Below are positions 9,821 through 19,300 of a stretch of DNA of 57,423 nucleotides, in pieces. The stretch spans positions 1-57,423 of the forward strand of contig JAPOLY010000007.1 of NCBI GenBank assembly GCA_029976805.1, written 5' to 3'. The first letter of the stretch is position 1. Each line of letters opens with the position of its first letter. The notes under the pieces are model-generated. The model had not been told where the DNA came from. It ran no database searches and saw only the letters and a program-made list of their open reading frames with translations. The position numbers and the translations under genes were made by a program. The DNA is from a bacterium (GTDB taxonomy: Bacteria > Planctomycetota > UBA8108 > UBA1146).

Positions 9821-10729
9821 CTAGGATCCGATGATTTGCAGGATTTTTCCACGAACACCGATCACGCAACGGGCTTCAACAAGACTGTTACTGCGATTTT
9901 CAACAGCATGGCCTTGCCAAGAGAAATCGAAGCTATCGCCGATTCTTTGAAGAAAGGAACCGGTGTGCCAGGGTTCCGTTGGGGGATCCCTGCGGCTGGG
10001 TCCCAGCAGAAGGTGGCTGAGCCCCCTGGGTTCGAGTGCCCTGCGAACCGCTTCGCCCAAAACGCCCAATGGGATGTGTCCGCAGTGTTGTCCAATATTG
10101 GTGGTACCTGAAAGTTTGGCGATCCACTTTCCCAGGGGAGTCTCGGGTTCTACCTGAAGTTTCCATGGGTGGGCTCCTCTACCCCGGACCTGTGATTCGA
10201 GATTCGCCAACTCCTCTGGCGTGCCATTGACCGGTTGCCACTCTTCGCTCCCCGGGATGACGTTGGCAACGATGGCGAAGGCCACCCGACGTATATTTCC
10301 ATCACAGTCTGCGGTCCAGACTCCGCCAAAAAAGGAGGGATCATCGGGGTCGTCAGGGTTCTGTTTCACCTGCCCGAATGTGAACTGTCGATCCTTGCCA
10401 CTGCGGCCTCCGTCATTGACGTTGGTCAGACGCCATTTCTTGCCACCTTCCTTATTGCACCAGTGGTCCAGTTCTTTCTGAATGATGGGGTTCACAAATC
10501 CCGATCGGGGGCGATCCCTGTCATCGAGGCAGACCTCGATCAGTTGGAGGGTGGTCTGGATAAATTGGCCCGCAACCTCGGTATCAAGACCGGATTCGAG
10601 TGAATCAGGCTGCATAGTCAGAGATTCGAGGAGAAAATCAAACTGTCCGGAATCGATGACGCCCTTGTCCAGAGCCTTCTGGAGGAAGCCACGTGTATAT
10701 TCATTGAGATGGTTGTGGTCCTGATCCAT
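9821..10729 (-). CDS. Hypothetical protein, family not recognised
   Basis: 302 residues, no signal peptide and no membrane segment, so it is probably cytoplasmic. The N-terminal third (about 1-80) looks helical and acidic, starting MDQDHNHLNEYTRGFLQKAL. The middle is rich in Gly/Asp/Pro with short conserved-looking stretches such as DDPSFFGGVWTADCDGN. The C-terminal part is basic. An AGGAAAGG sequence lies upstream of ATG 10729, with rather long spacing. It stands alone between two other transcription units and diverges from the rhodanese-ThiF gene. Coding is supported by length and the absence of a better frame, not by a known family. No function is proposed. Confidence 0.6.
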   Translation of the reverse strand: MDQDHNHLNEYTRGFLQKALDKGVIDSGQFDFLLESLTMQPDSLESGLDTEVAGQFIQTTLQLIEVCLDDRDRPRSGFVNPIIQKELDHWCNKEGGKKWRLTNVNDGGRSGKDRQFTFGQVKQNPDDPDDPSFFGGVWTADCDGNIRRVAFAIVANVIPGSEEWQPVNGTPEELANLESQVRGRGAHPWKLQVEPETPLGKWIAKLSGTTNIGQHCGHIPLGVLGEAVRRALEPRGLSHLLLGPSRRDPPTEPWHTGSFLQRIGDSFDFSWQGHAVENRSNSLVEARCVIGVRGKILQIIGS

Positions 10730-10852
10730 CCGGAGGCTGGCCTTTCCTGAATCGGGCCTGAACTGGCGAGGGGAGAGGTCTTGTCGTCCTCTCTGGCAAC
10801 GGTGACACTCAGTCTAGATCATAGTGAGAGGGATGTCATGCTTCTGATCTCT

Positions 10853-10866
10853 GTTGCCATGGCAAC
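10853..10866. promoter_or_regulatory. Perfect 14-base palindrome in a divergent intergenic region (candidate operator)
   Basis: GTTGCCATGGCAAC is a perfect inverted repeat, 24 bases upstream of the ATG at 10891. A further half-site GGCAAC sits at 10795-10800. The position between two divergent genes fits binding of a dimeric regulator, but no regulator gene is adjacent and the role is inferred. Confidence 0.4.
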
Positions 10867-10890
10867 CCGGAGTTAGCGCGGAGAGAACCA

Positions 10891-11991
10891 ATGAACGGAA
10901 ACAGTGAACCGGAGTTCACAGTCGAAGAGTGTACTCCCCGCAGAGTCAGTGAGTGGCTCGGTGGGCTGAACCCTCCACAGATTCTCGATGTCCGTGAGGA
11001 TTACGAGCTGGAGGAAGGAATTCTCCCGGGAGCCGTTCATATACCTCTCCACTCTGTCCCGGGTGAAGTGTCCCGTCGGCTGAACCCTGATCTCCCTCTC
11101 GTGGTCTACTGTGCGCACGGAGTCAGATCGCTTCACGCCATTCGTTTTTTGCGATCTCAGGGCTGGGAGAAATCTCTTTCCATGTCTGGCGGATTTGTTG
11201 AATGGCTGCAGGCAAACTATCCGGTCGAATCGCACGGTTCTGCTCCTGAAGTCGCGGCAGGGGAAAGGTATCGCAGTCAGCTGCGGCTTCCCGAAATCGG
11301 TCTCGAAGGGCAGCGGAAACTTCTCTCCTCCAAAGTGTTGATCATCGGAGCGGGTGGTCTGGGCTGCCCTGCGGCGACCTATCTGGCGGCAGCGGGAGTG
11401 GGAGAGTTGACACTGGTCGATGACGACCACGTTGATCTCTCCAACCTTCCCAGGCAGGTGCTATTCCATACCCGGGACGTGGGTGAGCAGAAGGCCCCTT
11501 TGGCAGCGAACGCTCTCAGGGGGATGAATCCGGAGATTCAGGTGAGAGAGGTTTCCCTGCGTTTGAACAAAGAGAATGTCAATGAACTGATCACCGGGAT
11601 GGATGTCATCGTTGATGCCTGTGACAACTTTGAAACCCGGTTCATTGTCAATGACGCAGCCGCGAAAATGGGGATTCCAGTGATCCATGGTGCGGTTCAC
11701 AAATTTGAGGGAATCGTGACCGTCTTCCATCCCGCTCAAGGGGGGCCTTGTCTTCGGTGCCTTCATCCGAGCCCTCCTTCCGCTGAGGACTGCGGCAGTT
11801 GTGCAGAAGTGGGAGTTTTGGGAGTTTTGCCCGGTTTGGTAGGAATATATCAATCTCTGGAGGCCTTGAAGTTGATCGCAGGCTTTGGAAAACCTCTGAT
11901 AGGCAGGATTTTGGCCCTGGATACTCTCTCGGGGGACCACAGGAAGATTCAGCTCCCTGTTGACAAAGCCTGCGGCTGTAATCGCTGTTAA
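10891..11991 (+). CDS. Rhodanese-ThiF/MoeB fusion (sulfur-carrier adenylyltransferase/sulfurtransferase)
   Basis: 366 residues. Residues about 12-112 form a rhodanese domain with the active-site loop CAHGVRS (Cys74). Residues about 123-366 form a ThiF/MoeB/UBA-type E1 domain: nucleotide motif GAGGLG (153-158), VDDDHVDLSNLPRQ, the D-x-C-D-N motif near 242-246, Cys301/Cys304 before GVLG, and two zinc CxxC pairs (287-290 and 363-366). Such enzymes adenylate the C-terminal glycine of a ubiquitin-like sulfur carrier (MoaD, ThiS) and hand over rhodanese-bound sulfur. The usual MoeZ/MOCS3 order is ThiF then rhodanese; here it is reversed. GGAGAG precedes ATG 10891. No MoaD or ThiS gene is nearby, so the pathway (molybdopterin, thiamine or thio-modification) is open. 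Confidence 0.88.
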   Translation: MNGNSEPEFTVEECTPRRVSEWLGGLNPPQILDVREDYELEEGILPGAVHIPLHSVPGEVSRRLNPDLPLVVYCAHGVRSLHAIRFLRSQGWEKSLSMSGGFVEWLQANYPVESHGSAPEVAAGERYRSQLRLPEIGLEGQRKLLSSKVLIIGAGGLGCPAATYLAAAGVGELTLVDDDHVDLSNLPRQVLFHTRDVGEQKAPLAANALRGMNPEIQVREVSLRLNKENVNELITGMDVIVDACDNFETRFIVNDAAAKMGIPVIHGAVHKFEGIVTVFHPAQGGPCLRCLHPSPPSAEDCGSCAEVGVLGVLPGLVGIYQSLEALKLIAGFGKPLIGRILALDTLSGDHRKIQLPVDKACGCNRC

Positions 11992-12169
11992 TCTAGTGTG
12001 TATCTCTGTTGTAAATAATGCTTTGTTATTATATTAATTTTATTTTGGTTATTGCGGTTGGTCATTAATGTCAGTTTACTTGGGGTGATTATTTAGCCGG
12101 AGGTCCGTGGGTTAACTGCGGATATTCACGGCATAGTGCGTGGAAGATATTTAATTGCGGAAGAGAAAT

Positions 12170-13084
12170 ATGTCCCTGCCCAGCCTTAAGCCGGTACTGA
12201 GAAGTATTGCATTCCTAACCCTGATAACAGGAATAACGGTTTCTGGAGATCTTCCAGGAGCGGATGACACCATCTATCTCGGCGGAGCTCATGGCCCGCA
12301 AATCTACAATCCACAAGCCCGTATTCAGCCAGGGGGTGTGGAGGAATTTTCATTCTTCTTCATCGATCCTTCCAGCAACATTCAGGGATTCACGATTGCC
12401 GCTTGTTTCGAGCCGCCACTCATTGCCTTGCCGGGTTCCTTTTCCATCGAAAACACGGTGCTCGAAGATGTGGGAGCGGAGTATGTCGAACAGCAGTTTG
12501 ACAATGACGATGAGGATGGAGATGGTCGTGAAATTCTCATCGGTATTCTTGTCGATTACCTGCCACCTTTTGCCGGCCAGACGGTTCCTCCCAGTTTTCT
12601 CCCTCAAGAGATTGGCTATTTCGAGTTTTATGCGCCTGAAGAGGCGGAGTGTTTCGAATGCTACACAGTGGAGTTCTGTGACAACATCAACGGAACCGGA
12701 GGAGTGTTTCTGTCGAACAGGGTCGTGATAGGCAACCAGTCAATTCCACCTGAATTAACTTACCCTGGACAGGTCTGTGTCCCGGCTACGGCATTATTTA
12801 TTCGTGGCGACAGCAACAATGATGGCATCGTCGATGTCGCGGATCCGATCTTCTCTCTGCACTATCTCTTTACGGATGGGCTGCAGCCGAGTTGTATGGA
12901 TGCTGCTGATGCAGACGATGATGGTTTCTACAACATTACCGATGTGGTTTTCACACTGTACTTTGTCTTTGGTATCGGTATCGCACCGCCGTATCCCTAT
13001 CCGGAATGCGGACTGGAAGACTACCCCGGAGACGATGAATTTAACTGTATTCAACCTTCCGGCGGTTGTCCGGAATGCCCCTGA
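12170..13084 (+). CDS. Secreted protein with C-terminal planctomycete dockerin-like module
   Basis: 304 residues from ATG 12170, chosen over the TTG at 12155 because GGAAGAG sits just upstream. It begins with a signal peptide (hydrophobic about 12-27). The middle (about 40-200) is a beta-rich, acidic domain with a Cys-containing ECFECYTVEFC segment, probably cohesin-like or Ig-like but not identified. Residues about 208-290 carry two Ca-binding loops, DSNNDGIVDVAD and DADDDGFYNITD, each followed by an aromatic 'LHYLF' or 'LYFVF' helix. This is the dockerin type I-like module common in planctomycete secreted proteins. It closes with PYPYPECG and a Cys-rich tail ending CPECP. The stop overlaps the next gene's ATG (TGATG), suggesting coupled translation. 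The function is unknown. Confidence 0.75.
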   Translation: MSLPSLKPVLRSIAFLTLITGITVSGDLPGADDTIYLGGAHGPQIYNPQARIQPGGVEEFSFFFIDPSSNIQGFTIAACFEPPLIALPGSFSIENTVLEDVGAEYVEQQFDNDDEDGDGREILIGILVDYLPPFAGQTVPPSFLPQEIGYFEFYAPEEAECFECYTVEFCDNINGTGGVFLSNRVVIGNQSIPPELTYPGQVCVPATALFIRGDSNNDGIVDVADPIFSLHYLFTDGLQPSCMDAADADDDGFYNITDVVFTLYFVFGIGIAPPYPYPECGLEDYPGDDEFNCIQPSGGCPECP

Positions 13085-14853
13085 TGAAACGCGGGAGCAG
13101 GTCCAAAATGCGTCATATTCTTTTCTCCCTGATGATTCCTGTTTTCTTCTCAACCACGGTGTGGGGAGCGGATCGCTTCGTTCCCGATCAGTTTGCGACC
13201 ATCGCGGAAGCGATCGCCGCTTCCAATGATGGTGATCGCGTTCTCGTATCCCAGGGAACCTATGAGGAGTTCGTCGATTTTTCCGGCAAAGCGATTGAGG
13301 TGATAGGGGTTGATGGGCCAGACCTGACGATTCTTGAGGGCGCTTCTTCTTTCCTGTCGGTAGCAAAGATCGATGCACTTGCAGGGAACAGTCGATTGGA
13401 AGGGTTCACTCTCCAGAATGGCTTCGGGGTCAGCTGTGGAGATCCTTTGACGATTTGTGGCGGAGGCGTGGTCATTCTCCAATCTTCCGCGGTGATTGAG
13501 AACTGCATTTTTGTGGGGAACACATCATCCAATGGTGGTGGATTACATGCTGAAGAGTCGGCCTTGATCCTCACGGGTTGCACATTCATGAGCAACTTCG
13601 CCAATCAGGGAGCAGGCGTATCTATCGACGGGGGTTCTTGCGAAATTTCCCAGTGTGATTTTATTGGTAACACTGCCTATGCCTGGGGGGGCGGTTTGTT
13701 CGCCGACAATGAAGCAGAGTTGACCATTGCTGACTGCAATTTCACCGCAAACAGCAGTGAGTCCGGTGGCGGATTCATGATGTCAGGGGCGATCGGAACA
13801 ATGTCGAATTGCCTGATTGATGGCAATCAGGCTATTGATGAAGGAGGCGGTGGCCTCTTCGAGCAGTTTGCCAACTTCTCAGTCAGTGGGCTCCAGGTGA
13901 TCCAGAATACTGCGAGTGATGGTGGTGGCCTGGGGATTACCCATTTCTCCACAGTTGATCTGGTCGACAGTGAGATCAGCCTCAATAGCGCGGACAACGA
14001 CGGCGGTGGAATCTACAGTTTTGAGAACTTCTCCACGTATCGCAGATTGAGAATCGTGGGTAATAGTGCGGATCAGCGTGGGGGTGGCATGATGTTGCGC
14101 TTCTTCGGCGATCCTCTCGTGGAGAACTGTCTGATTCTGGGTAATCAGGCAAACGTTACAGGCGGTGGAATCGGCTGTTCAGAAGACGTTTCACCCCAAA
14201 TTCTTCACTGCACACTCGACCGAAATATCACTCTCGGTTTGGGTGGCGGGATTCGTGCTGACAACCTTTGTTTCCCGACACTCGTTAATTGCATCATTTG
14301 GCGCAATCGGGCCCAGCAGGAAACGGGAGTCTCCACTGGTCCACAGTCTAGCTTTGATTTGATTCACGTGTTGATGCAGGGAGCCGATCCGGATGACCCT
14401 CTCGTCTTTCAGCAGGATGCTGAACTGAATGACTTCGGATTTCCTGGTGAATGTTCGGCAGCCATCGACGAGGGCACAGGCGATTATCCTGGACTTCCCG
14501 ATACCGATATCGATGGTGTCTCGCGGCCTCAGGGATTGAGGCGTGATCTTGGAGCGCACGAAGTTTCAGGTTTTGGTCACTGTTTTGTTCGGGGTGATTG
14601 TAACGGAAATCAGGCGGTGGATATTGCGGATGCCCTGTTGGTTCTTGGCTATCTGTTCAATGGCGTAGAAGTCACCGGTTGTGTGGAAGCCTGTGATTTT
14701 CAGGATGATGGTTTTGTGACCGTGACCGATGCGATCCAAACCATTTCATTGCTGTTCTCGGGTGGATCTCCTCCCACACAGCCCTATCCCTTCCCGGGTC
14801 CTGATGTGAATTTGCTCAACAGCCAAATCAATGAGTGTTGGGTCTTGCCCTAG
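13084..14853 (+). CDS. Secreted parallel beta-helix protein with dockerin-like C-terminus
   Basis: 589 residues from ATG 13084, which overlaps the previous stop. An in-frame ATG at 13108 is an alternative and keeps the signal peptide (MRHILFSLMIPVFFSTTVWG). Residues about 40-400 are right-handed beta-helix repeats of the Pmp-like type, with recurrent GGG-I/L/M turns followed by 'N.F..N.A' coils, starting with the FATIAEAIAASNDGDRVLV segment typical of pectate-lyase-like folds. A choice-of-anchor or LamG-like stretch ends in RDLGAHE. The C-terminus holds two Ca-binding loops, DCNGNQAVDIAD and DFQDDGFVTVTD, as in its neighbour, then PYPFPGPD and a tail with a single Cys. Probably extracellular or surface-attached. 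No catalytic residues could be assigned. Confidence 0.78.
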   Translation: MKRGSRSKMRHILFSLMIPVFFSTTVWGADRFVPDQFATIAEAIAASNDGDRVLVSQGTYEEFVDFSGKAIEVIGVDGPDLTILEGASSFLSVAKIDALAGNSRLEGFTLQNGFGVSCGDPLTICGGGVVILQSSAVIENCIFVGNTSSNGGGLHAEESALILTGCTFMSNFANQGAGVSIDGGSCEISQCDFIGNTAYAWGGGLFADNEAELTIADCNFTANSSESGGGFMMSGAIGTMSNCLIDGNQAIDEGGGGLFEQFANFSVSGLQVIQNTASDGGGLGITHFSTVDLVDSEISLNSADNDGGGIYSFENFSTYRRLRIVGNSADQRGGGMMLRFFGDPLVENCLILGNQANVTGGGIGCSEDVSPQILHCTLDRNITLGLGGGIRADNLCFPTLVNCIIWRNRAQQETGVSTGPQSSFDLIHVLMQGADPDDPLVFQQDAELNDFGFPGECSAAIDEGTGDYPGLPDTDIDGVSRPQGLRRDLGAHEVSGFGHCFVRGDCNGNQAVDIADALLVLGYLFNGVEVTGCVEACDFQDDGFVTVTDAIQTISLLFSGGSPPTQPYPFPGPDVNLLNSQINECWVLP

Positions 14854-14867
14854 TCCTGATTTGTCTC

Positions 14868-16328
14868 TTAAGCCAGCAGATCTCTGATGACATCTCCATG
14901 CACATCCGTGAGACGGAAATCGCGCCCCTGATAGGGGTAGGTCAACTGCTCGTGATCAAAGCCCATCAGGTGCAGGATCGTCGCCTGCAGATCGTGGACT
15001 CCGACGGGATCGCGGGTGATGCGATAACCGAATTCGTCCGTCTCGCCATGGGTGTAGCCCCCTTTGACGCCCCCTCCGGCCATCCACATCGAATAACAAT
15101 GGGGGTGATGGTCTCGACCGAGATAGGTCGAGCCGTTCCGCTCTTCATTCATCGCCGTGCGGCCAAACTCGCCGGTCCAGATCACCAGGGTGTCATCGAG
15201 GAGGCCCCGTTGACGAAGATCCTTGATCAGCGCTGCGACAGGGCGATCGGTCTCCTGACATTTCTTGGGCAGTTGGTGAATGATGTCGTCACTGGGATTG
15301 GTGCCATGTGTATCCCAACCCCAGTCGAAGAGTTGAACGAAGCGAACGTCCTGCTCCACCATTCTGCGGGCGAGGAGGCAGTTACGGGCGAAGCTCGAAG
15401 GTTCATTTCCGATGCCATACATCTCCAGTGTCTTGGGGTCTTCCTTGCCAAGGTCCATTACCTCTGGAACAGAAGTTTGCATGCGATAGGCGAGTTCATA
15501 CTGCTCGATACGGGTGATCGTTTCGGGGTCAGCATCCTTTGTGGCAGCGATACGGTCCAGAGCCTGAATCGCATCGATGCTGCCACGACGGGTCACCCCA
15601 TCGATTCCGGGTGGATTTCCCAGATAGAGAACCGGATCGCCGCTGGTCCGACACTGAACACCCTGATGCACCGAAGGCAGGAAACCGGAGCCCCAGACAC
15701 TCTTTCCGGAACTGGGAGTTTTGCCCCCTGAAACGAGGACCACATAGGCTGGCAGATTCTGATTGGCGCTGCCGAGGCCCCAGGTCAGCCAGGAACCCAT
15801 CGACGGGCGTCCGAATCGGGGAGATCCGGTGTAGATGAACATCTGTGCAGGGGCGTGGTTGAATTGATCGGTATGCATCGAGTGGATCATGCAGATTTCC
15901 TCAGAAACCTGACTCAACTCCGGCATCAATTCAGAAAAGTGCATGCCGGTTTTCGCGTGACGCTGAAACTCGTAGGGGCTGGCGAGAATCTTTGGGTGTC
16001 CTTTGATGAAAGGAAAGATTTCATTGGCCATCAGGTGGTCGGGGCAAGGTTGTCCGTCCAGCTCCTTGAGAAGGGGCTTCGGATCGAAGAGATCCTGTTG
16101 TGGAGGAGAGCCGGCCAGATGAATGGCGATGACCCGGCGAGCACGGGGCTTGAAATGGGAATTTCCAGGCAGCCACGACGGTTCGGCAGCCGTGTCAGCA
16201 AACAATTTCTGACCCATACCTGAAAAGGCGATACCGCCGATTCCCAAGCCGATACGGCCAAGGAACCAGCGCCGGGTAATCTCCTGATGGTGCTCCAAAA
16301 AATGTTGGTCCTGAGGATTCATCTTCAT
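14868..16328 (-). CDS. DUF1501 domain protein (alkaline-phosphatase/sulfatase-fold, Tat-exported)
   Basis: 486 residues. A twin-arginine signal (TRRWFLGRIGLGIGGIAF, near residues 18-35) points to Tat export. The body is a DUF1501 protein: MHTDQFNHAPAQMFIYTGSP, WDTHGTNPSDDI, LVIWTGEFGRTAMN and GRDHHPHCYSMWMAGGGVKGG are hallmark segments of this alkaline-phosphatase-like superfamily. Its start ATG at 16328 overlaps the upstream gene's TGA by four bases (ATGA), so it is translationally coupled to the cytochrome PSD1 protein. The DUF1549/DUF1553 plus DUF1501 pair is very abundant in Planctomycetota and Verrucomicrobiota. The substrate is unknown, and a role with sulfated or phosphorylated polymers is only suggested by the fold. 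Confidence 0.92.
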   Translation of the reverse strand: MKMNPQDQHFLEHHQEITRRWFLGRIGLGIGGIAFSGMGQKLFADTAAEPSWLPGNSHFKPRARRVIAIHLAGSPPQQDLFDPKPLLKELDGQPCPDHLMANEIFPFIKGHPKILASPYEFQRHAKTGMHFSELMPELSQVSEEICMIHSMHTDQFNHAPAQMFIYTGSPRFGRPSMGSWLTWGLGSANQNLPAYVVLVSGGKTPSSGKSVWGSGFLPSVHQGVQCRTSGDPVLYLGNPPGIDGVTRRGSIDAIQALDRIAATKDADPETITRIEQYELAYRMQTSVPEVMDLGKEDPKTLEMYGIGNEPSSFARNCLLARRMVEQDVRFVQLFDWGWDTHGTNPSDDIIHQLPKKCQETDRPVAALIKDLRQRGLLDDTLVIWTGEFGRTAMNEERNGSTYLGRDHHPHCYSMWMAGGGVKGGYTHGETDEFGYRITRDPVGVHDLQATILHLMGFDHEQLTYPYQGRDFRLTDVHGDVIRDLLA

Positions 16329-19300
16329 CTTCTCACCAAAACCTCATCGAGATTGAGAATCACATTCGCCACCATCACCAGCGCTGCCTTGCCTGCGATA
16401 TCCGTCGGTGAAGCCTGTGGCCAGCGAACCGATTCGAGGAGCAGGGTGGCCTGTTCCGGGTTTTCCAGGAAACGGCTTTGCTCCTCTTCCAAATATCGTT
16501 GGAGCGTTGCAAACTCCTCGGCATCAGGGAAGCGGCAGGTCGCAAGACGGAAGGCGAGTCGCAGGGCTTCCTTGCTGTCATCATGTTGAATCAGGCTGCG
16601 GTGGGCGAGACCTCCTGCTGCTTCCAGATAGACCGGGTCGTTGAGAGTGACCAGCGCCTGCAGAGGAGTGTTGGTTCGAATCCTCCGGGAATGACACACC
16701 TGTCGATCCGGTGAATCAAAGATCAGCATCGCCGGGTATGGAGCTGTGCGGCGCCAATAGGTGTAGATGCTGCGACGCACCCGATCCTCACCACTGCTGG
16801 TGGGCCATTGTGAGCCGTTGTAGACGACCTGCCAGACTCCGTCCGGTTGTGGAGGATAAACCGGGGGTCCGTGCATCTTTGGTGACAGCAGGCCACCGAT
16901 GGCCAATGCCTGATCACGGATGGTTTCTGCGGGAAGGCGCACTCGTGAAGAACGGGCGAGCCAGCGGTTTTGTGGATCCAGAGACTGTTGAGTTTCATCG
17001 ACACGGCTGCTGCGTCGGTAGGTTTCGCTGGTGAGGATCCGCCGCAGCAGTTTTTTCATGCTCCAGCCATCATCCTTCTGCCAGGTGACCGCCAGATAAT
17101 CGAGCAGCTTGCCATGACTGGGCAGGTCTCCCTGTGTTCCCAGATCTTCAATCGTCGGAACCAGTCCGAGGCCAAAGACCTGTTCCCAGATCCGGTTCAC
17201 CTGAACCCGGGCCGTCAGCGGATTTTTCGGATCGATCAGCCAACGGGCAAAACGGAGGCGATCCGGTTCACTGGAATCTGCCAGCGGCGGCAAAAATGCG
17301 GGGGCCGCTGCGGAGACCGCCTGCCCCGGTTGCAGGTAGGAACCGCGTTGCAGTAAATGAGTCGCCCGTTCCCGCTCGGCGGCGAGGGGCTGGAGGATGG
17401 GCAGTGGCAAGGCACGTCGCTCAATCCTGGTGATCTCCTCCCGCTGGTGGGCAATGGCACTTCGTGCTGGGAAGAGGGCACGCCTGCCGAAGATCGAGAT
17501 TTCCCGTTTCCACCACTCTTGCACGCGGGTTTTGGCCTCAGCGTTCTCGTCACGGGCGGATTCGATGGACGAGCGGATCTCTGCAGGAAGGAGATCCTGA
17601 TCAAACTCAGTGGCCGCTGCGAGGAAATCGGGGAAGAGAATTTCGGGATGGGCCGCCGGTGGATTTTTTCGCATCAGGCGAACTCCACCCCATTCGATTT
17701 CGCCACCGATCTGAGTCAGGGCGAGACCGTTGAGTCGCGACCCGGGCCTCATTCCCACTGTGGAGGCGGGAATTTGCAGGACTTGCCATTCGGGATTCTG
17801 CAGTGGGTCAATCTCGGGAGTCATCGGCCAGCGAGAACTCGTTCCGGGTTGCCCCCATGGGATTCGATCATCGCCCCAATAAGCCCGATGTTCCCAAGCG
17901 GAAGCATCGGCAGCGTGAACCTGCAGCATCAGGGTATTCGGAGCCTTGCGAATCCTGACGTGGATCGCAAAGACATCTCCTTCAGCAACTGTCACAGGGT
18001 GCAGGCTGCGATCGAAATACACCTGACGTGTCTGCTGATCGGGAGCGATCTGGTGGATCACATGGGAGATGCCTGGAGGGGCCACCTCCTCAAGAGCCGT
18101 CCATATCCAGGGAGTGACACGGTCATCGATGGTCTCTGTTGCCAGTGGCAGGGTGTACCCCGACCAGACCAGATCACGCCACAGTGCAGTCAGGGGCAGG
18201 GCGGTGCGATCGACCTCCGGAAGAGGTTGATTACGGTACTGCTCTTCCAATTCCTGAAGCACAGTTTTGGCGGAGTCCAGTTCTTGCTGATCCGGGACGG
18301 AAAGGTAGGGCAGGGTCGGAAACTCATCGTTGCGATCTGCGTCTTCGGTCTGATTGAAAATATCGTAGAGCTGGTAGTACTCCACCTGCGACAGGGGATC
18401 GTATTTGTGATCGTGACATTGGGCACAGGAGGCGGTCAGGCCCATCCACACCTGCATCGTTGTGTTCACCCGATCCACCACCGCTGCTACCCGGAACTCC
18501 TCATCCTGGGTTCCACCTTCATCGTTGGTCAGTGTATTGCGGTGAAACGCTGTGGCGATGCGGGTCTCGGTATCGGCATCGGTGAGCAGGTCGCCAGCGA
18601 TCTGTTCCAGTGTGAAGCGGTCGAAGGGCATGTCCTCGTTGAGGGCCCGGATCACCCAGTCACGCCAGGGCCAGATGTGACGATGTCCATCCTGTTCATA
18701 GCCCTTGGTATCGGCGTAGCGTGCCAGATCGAGCCATGGGCTCGCCCATCGTTCCCCATAGGTGGGTAATGACAGCAGATGGTCGATCCAGCGATTCCAG
18801 GCCCCTTGCGAATCCTTCGAATGATCTTTAAGGAATCGGTCGAGTTCTTTTGGATCGGGGGGCAGGCCGGTCAGATCGAGGGCCGCCCTGCGAGCGAGGA
18901 TCTCCGGAGCGGCCAGGGCTGAAGTGGACAGCCCCTGTTCTTCGATAGCGGCATCGATGAAGGCATCGATGGGATTCAATCGTTCAAGAGGAGGGGCGAC
19001 CCGTGCCGGAGCAGAGAAACTCCAGTGTTCTTTCCATGGTGCACCAGCGTCGATCCAGGCGAGGAGGATGCCTTTCTCCCGCTCATCCAGTGACTCATGA
19101 AAGTCGGGGGGCGGCATCTGGTCATCCGGGTCGTCGGTCGTAATTCGCTGTCCGAGGAGACTCTCTTTCGAGTTTCCGGGCGTGATGACCTCCAGGGCTT
19201 CACTCTCGAGATCGAGGCGAAGACTGCCTCGACGTGTCTGTTGGTCCGGGCCGTGACAGGGAAGGCAATGACGAGAGAGAATCGGACGGACTTCCGAGGC

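Noticed and set aside
14835-15731. 298-residue plus-strand frame opposite the DUF1501 gene
   Set aside because: Shadow of a well-conserved gene with clear motifs.
17357-18769. 470-residue plus-strand open frame opposite the PSD1 gene
   Set aside because: It mirrors a strongly supported cytochrome/DUF1553 gene, has no ribosome-binding site or family features, and is compositionally a shadow.
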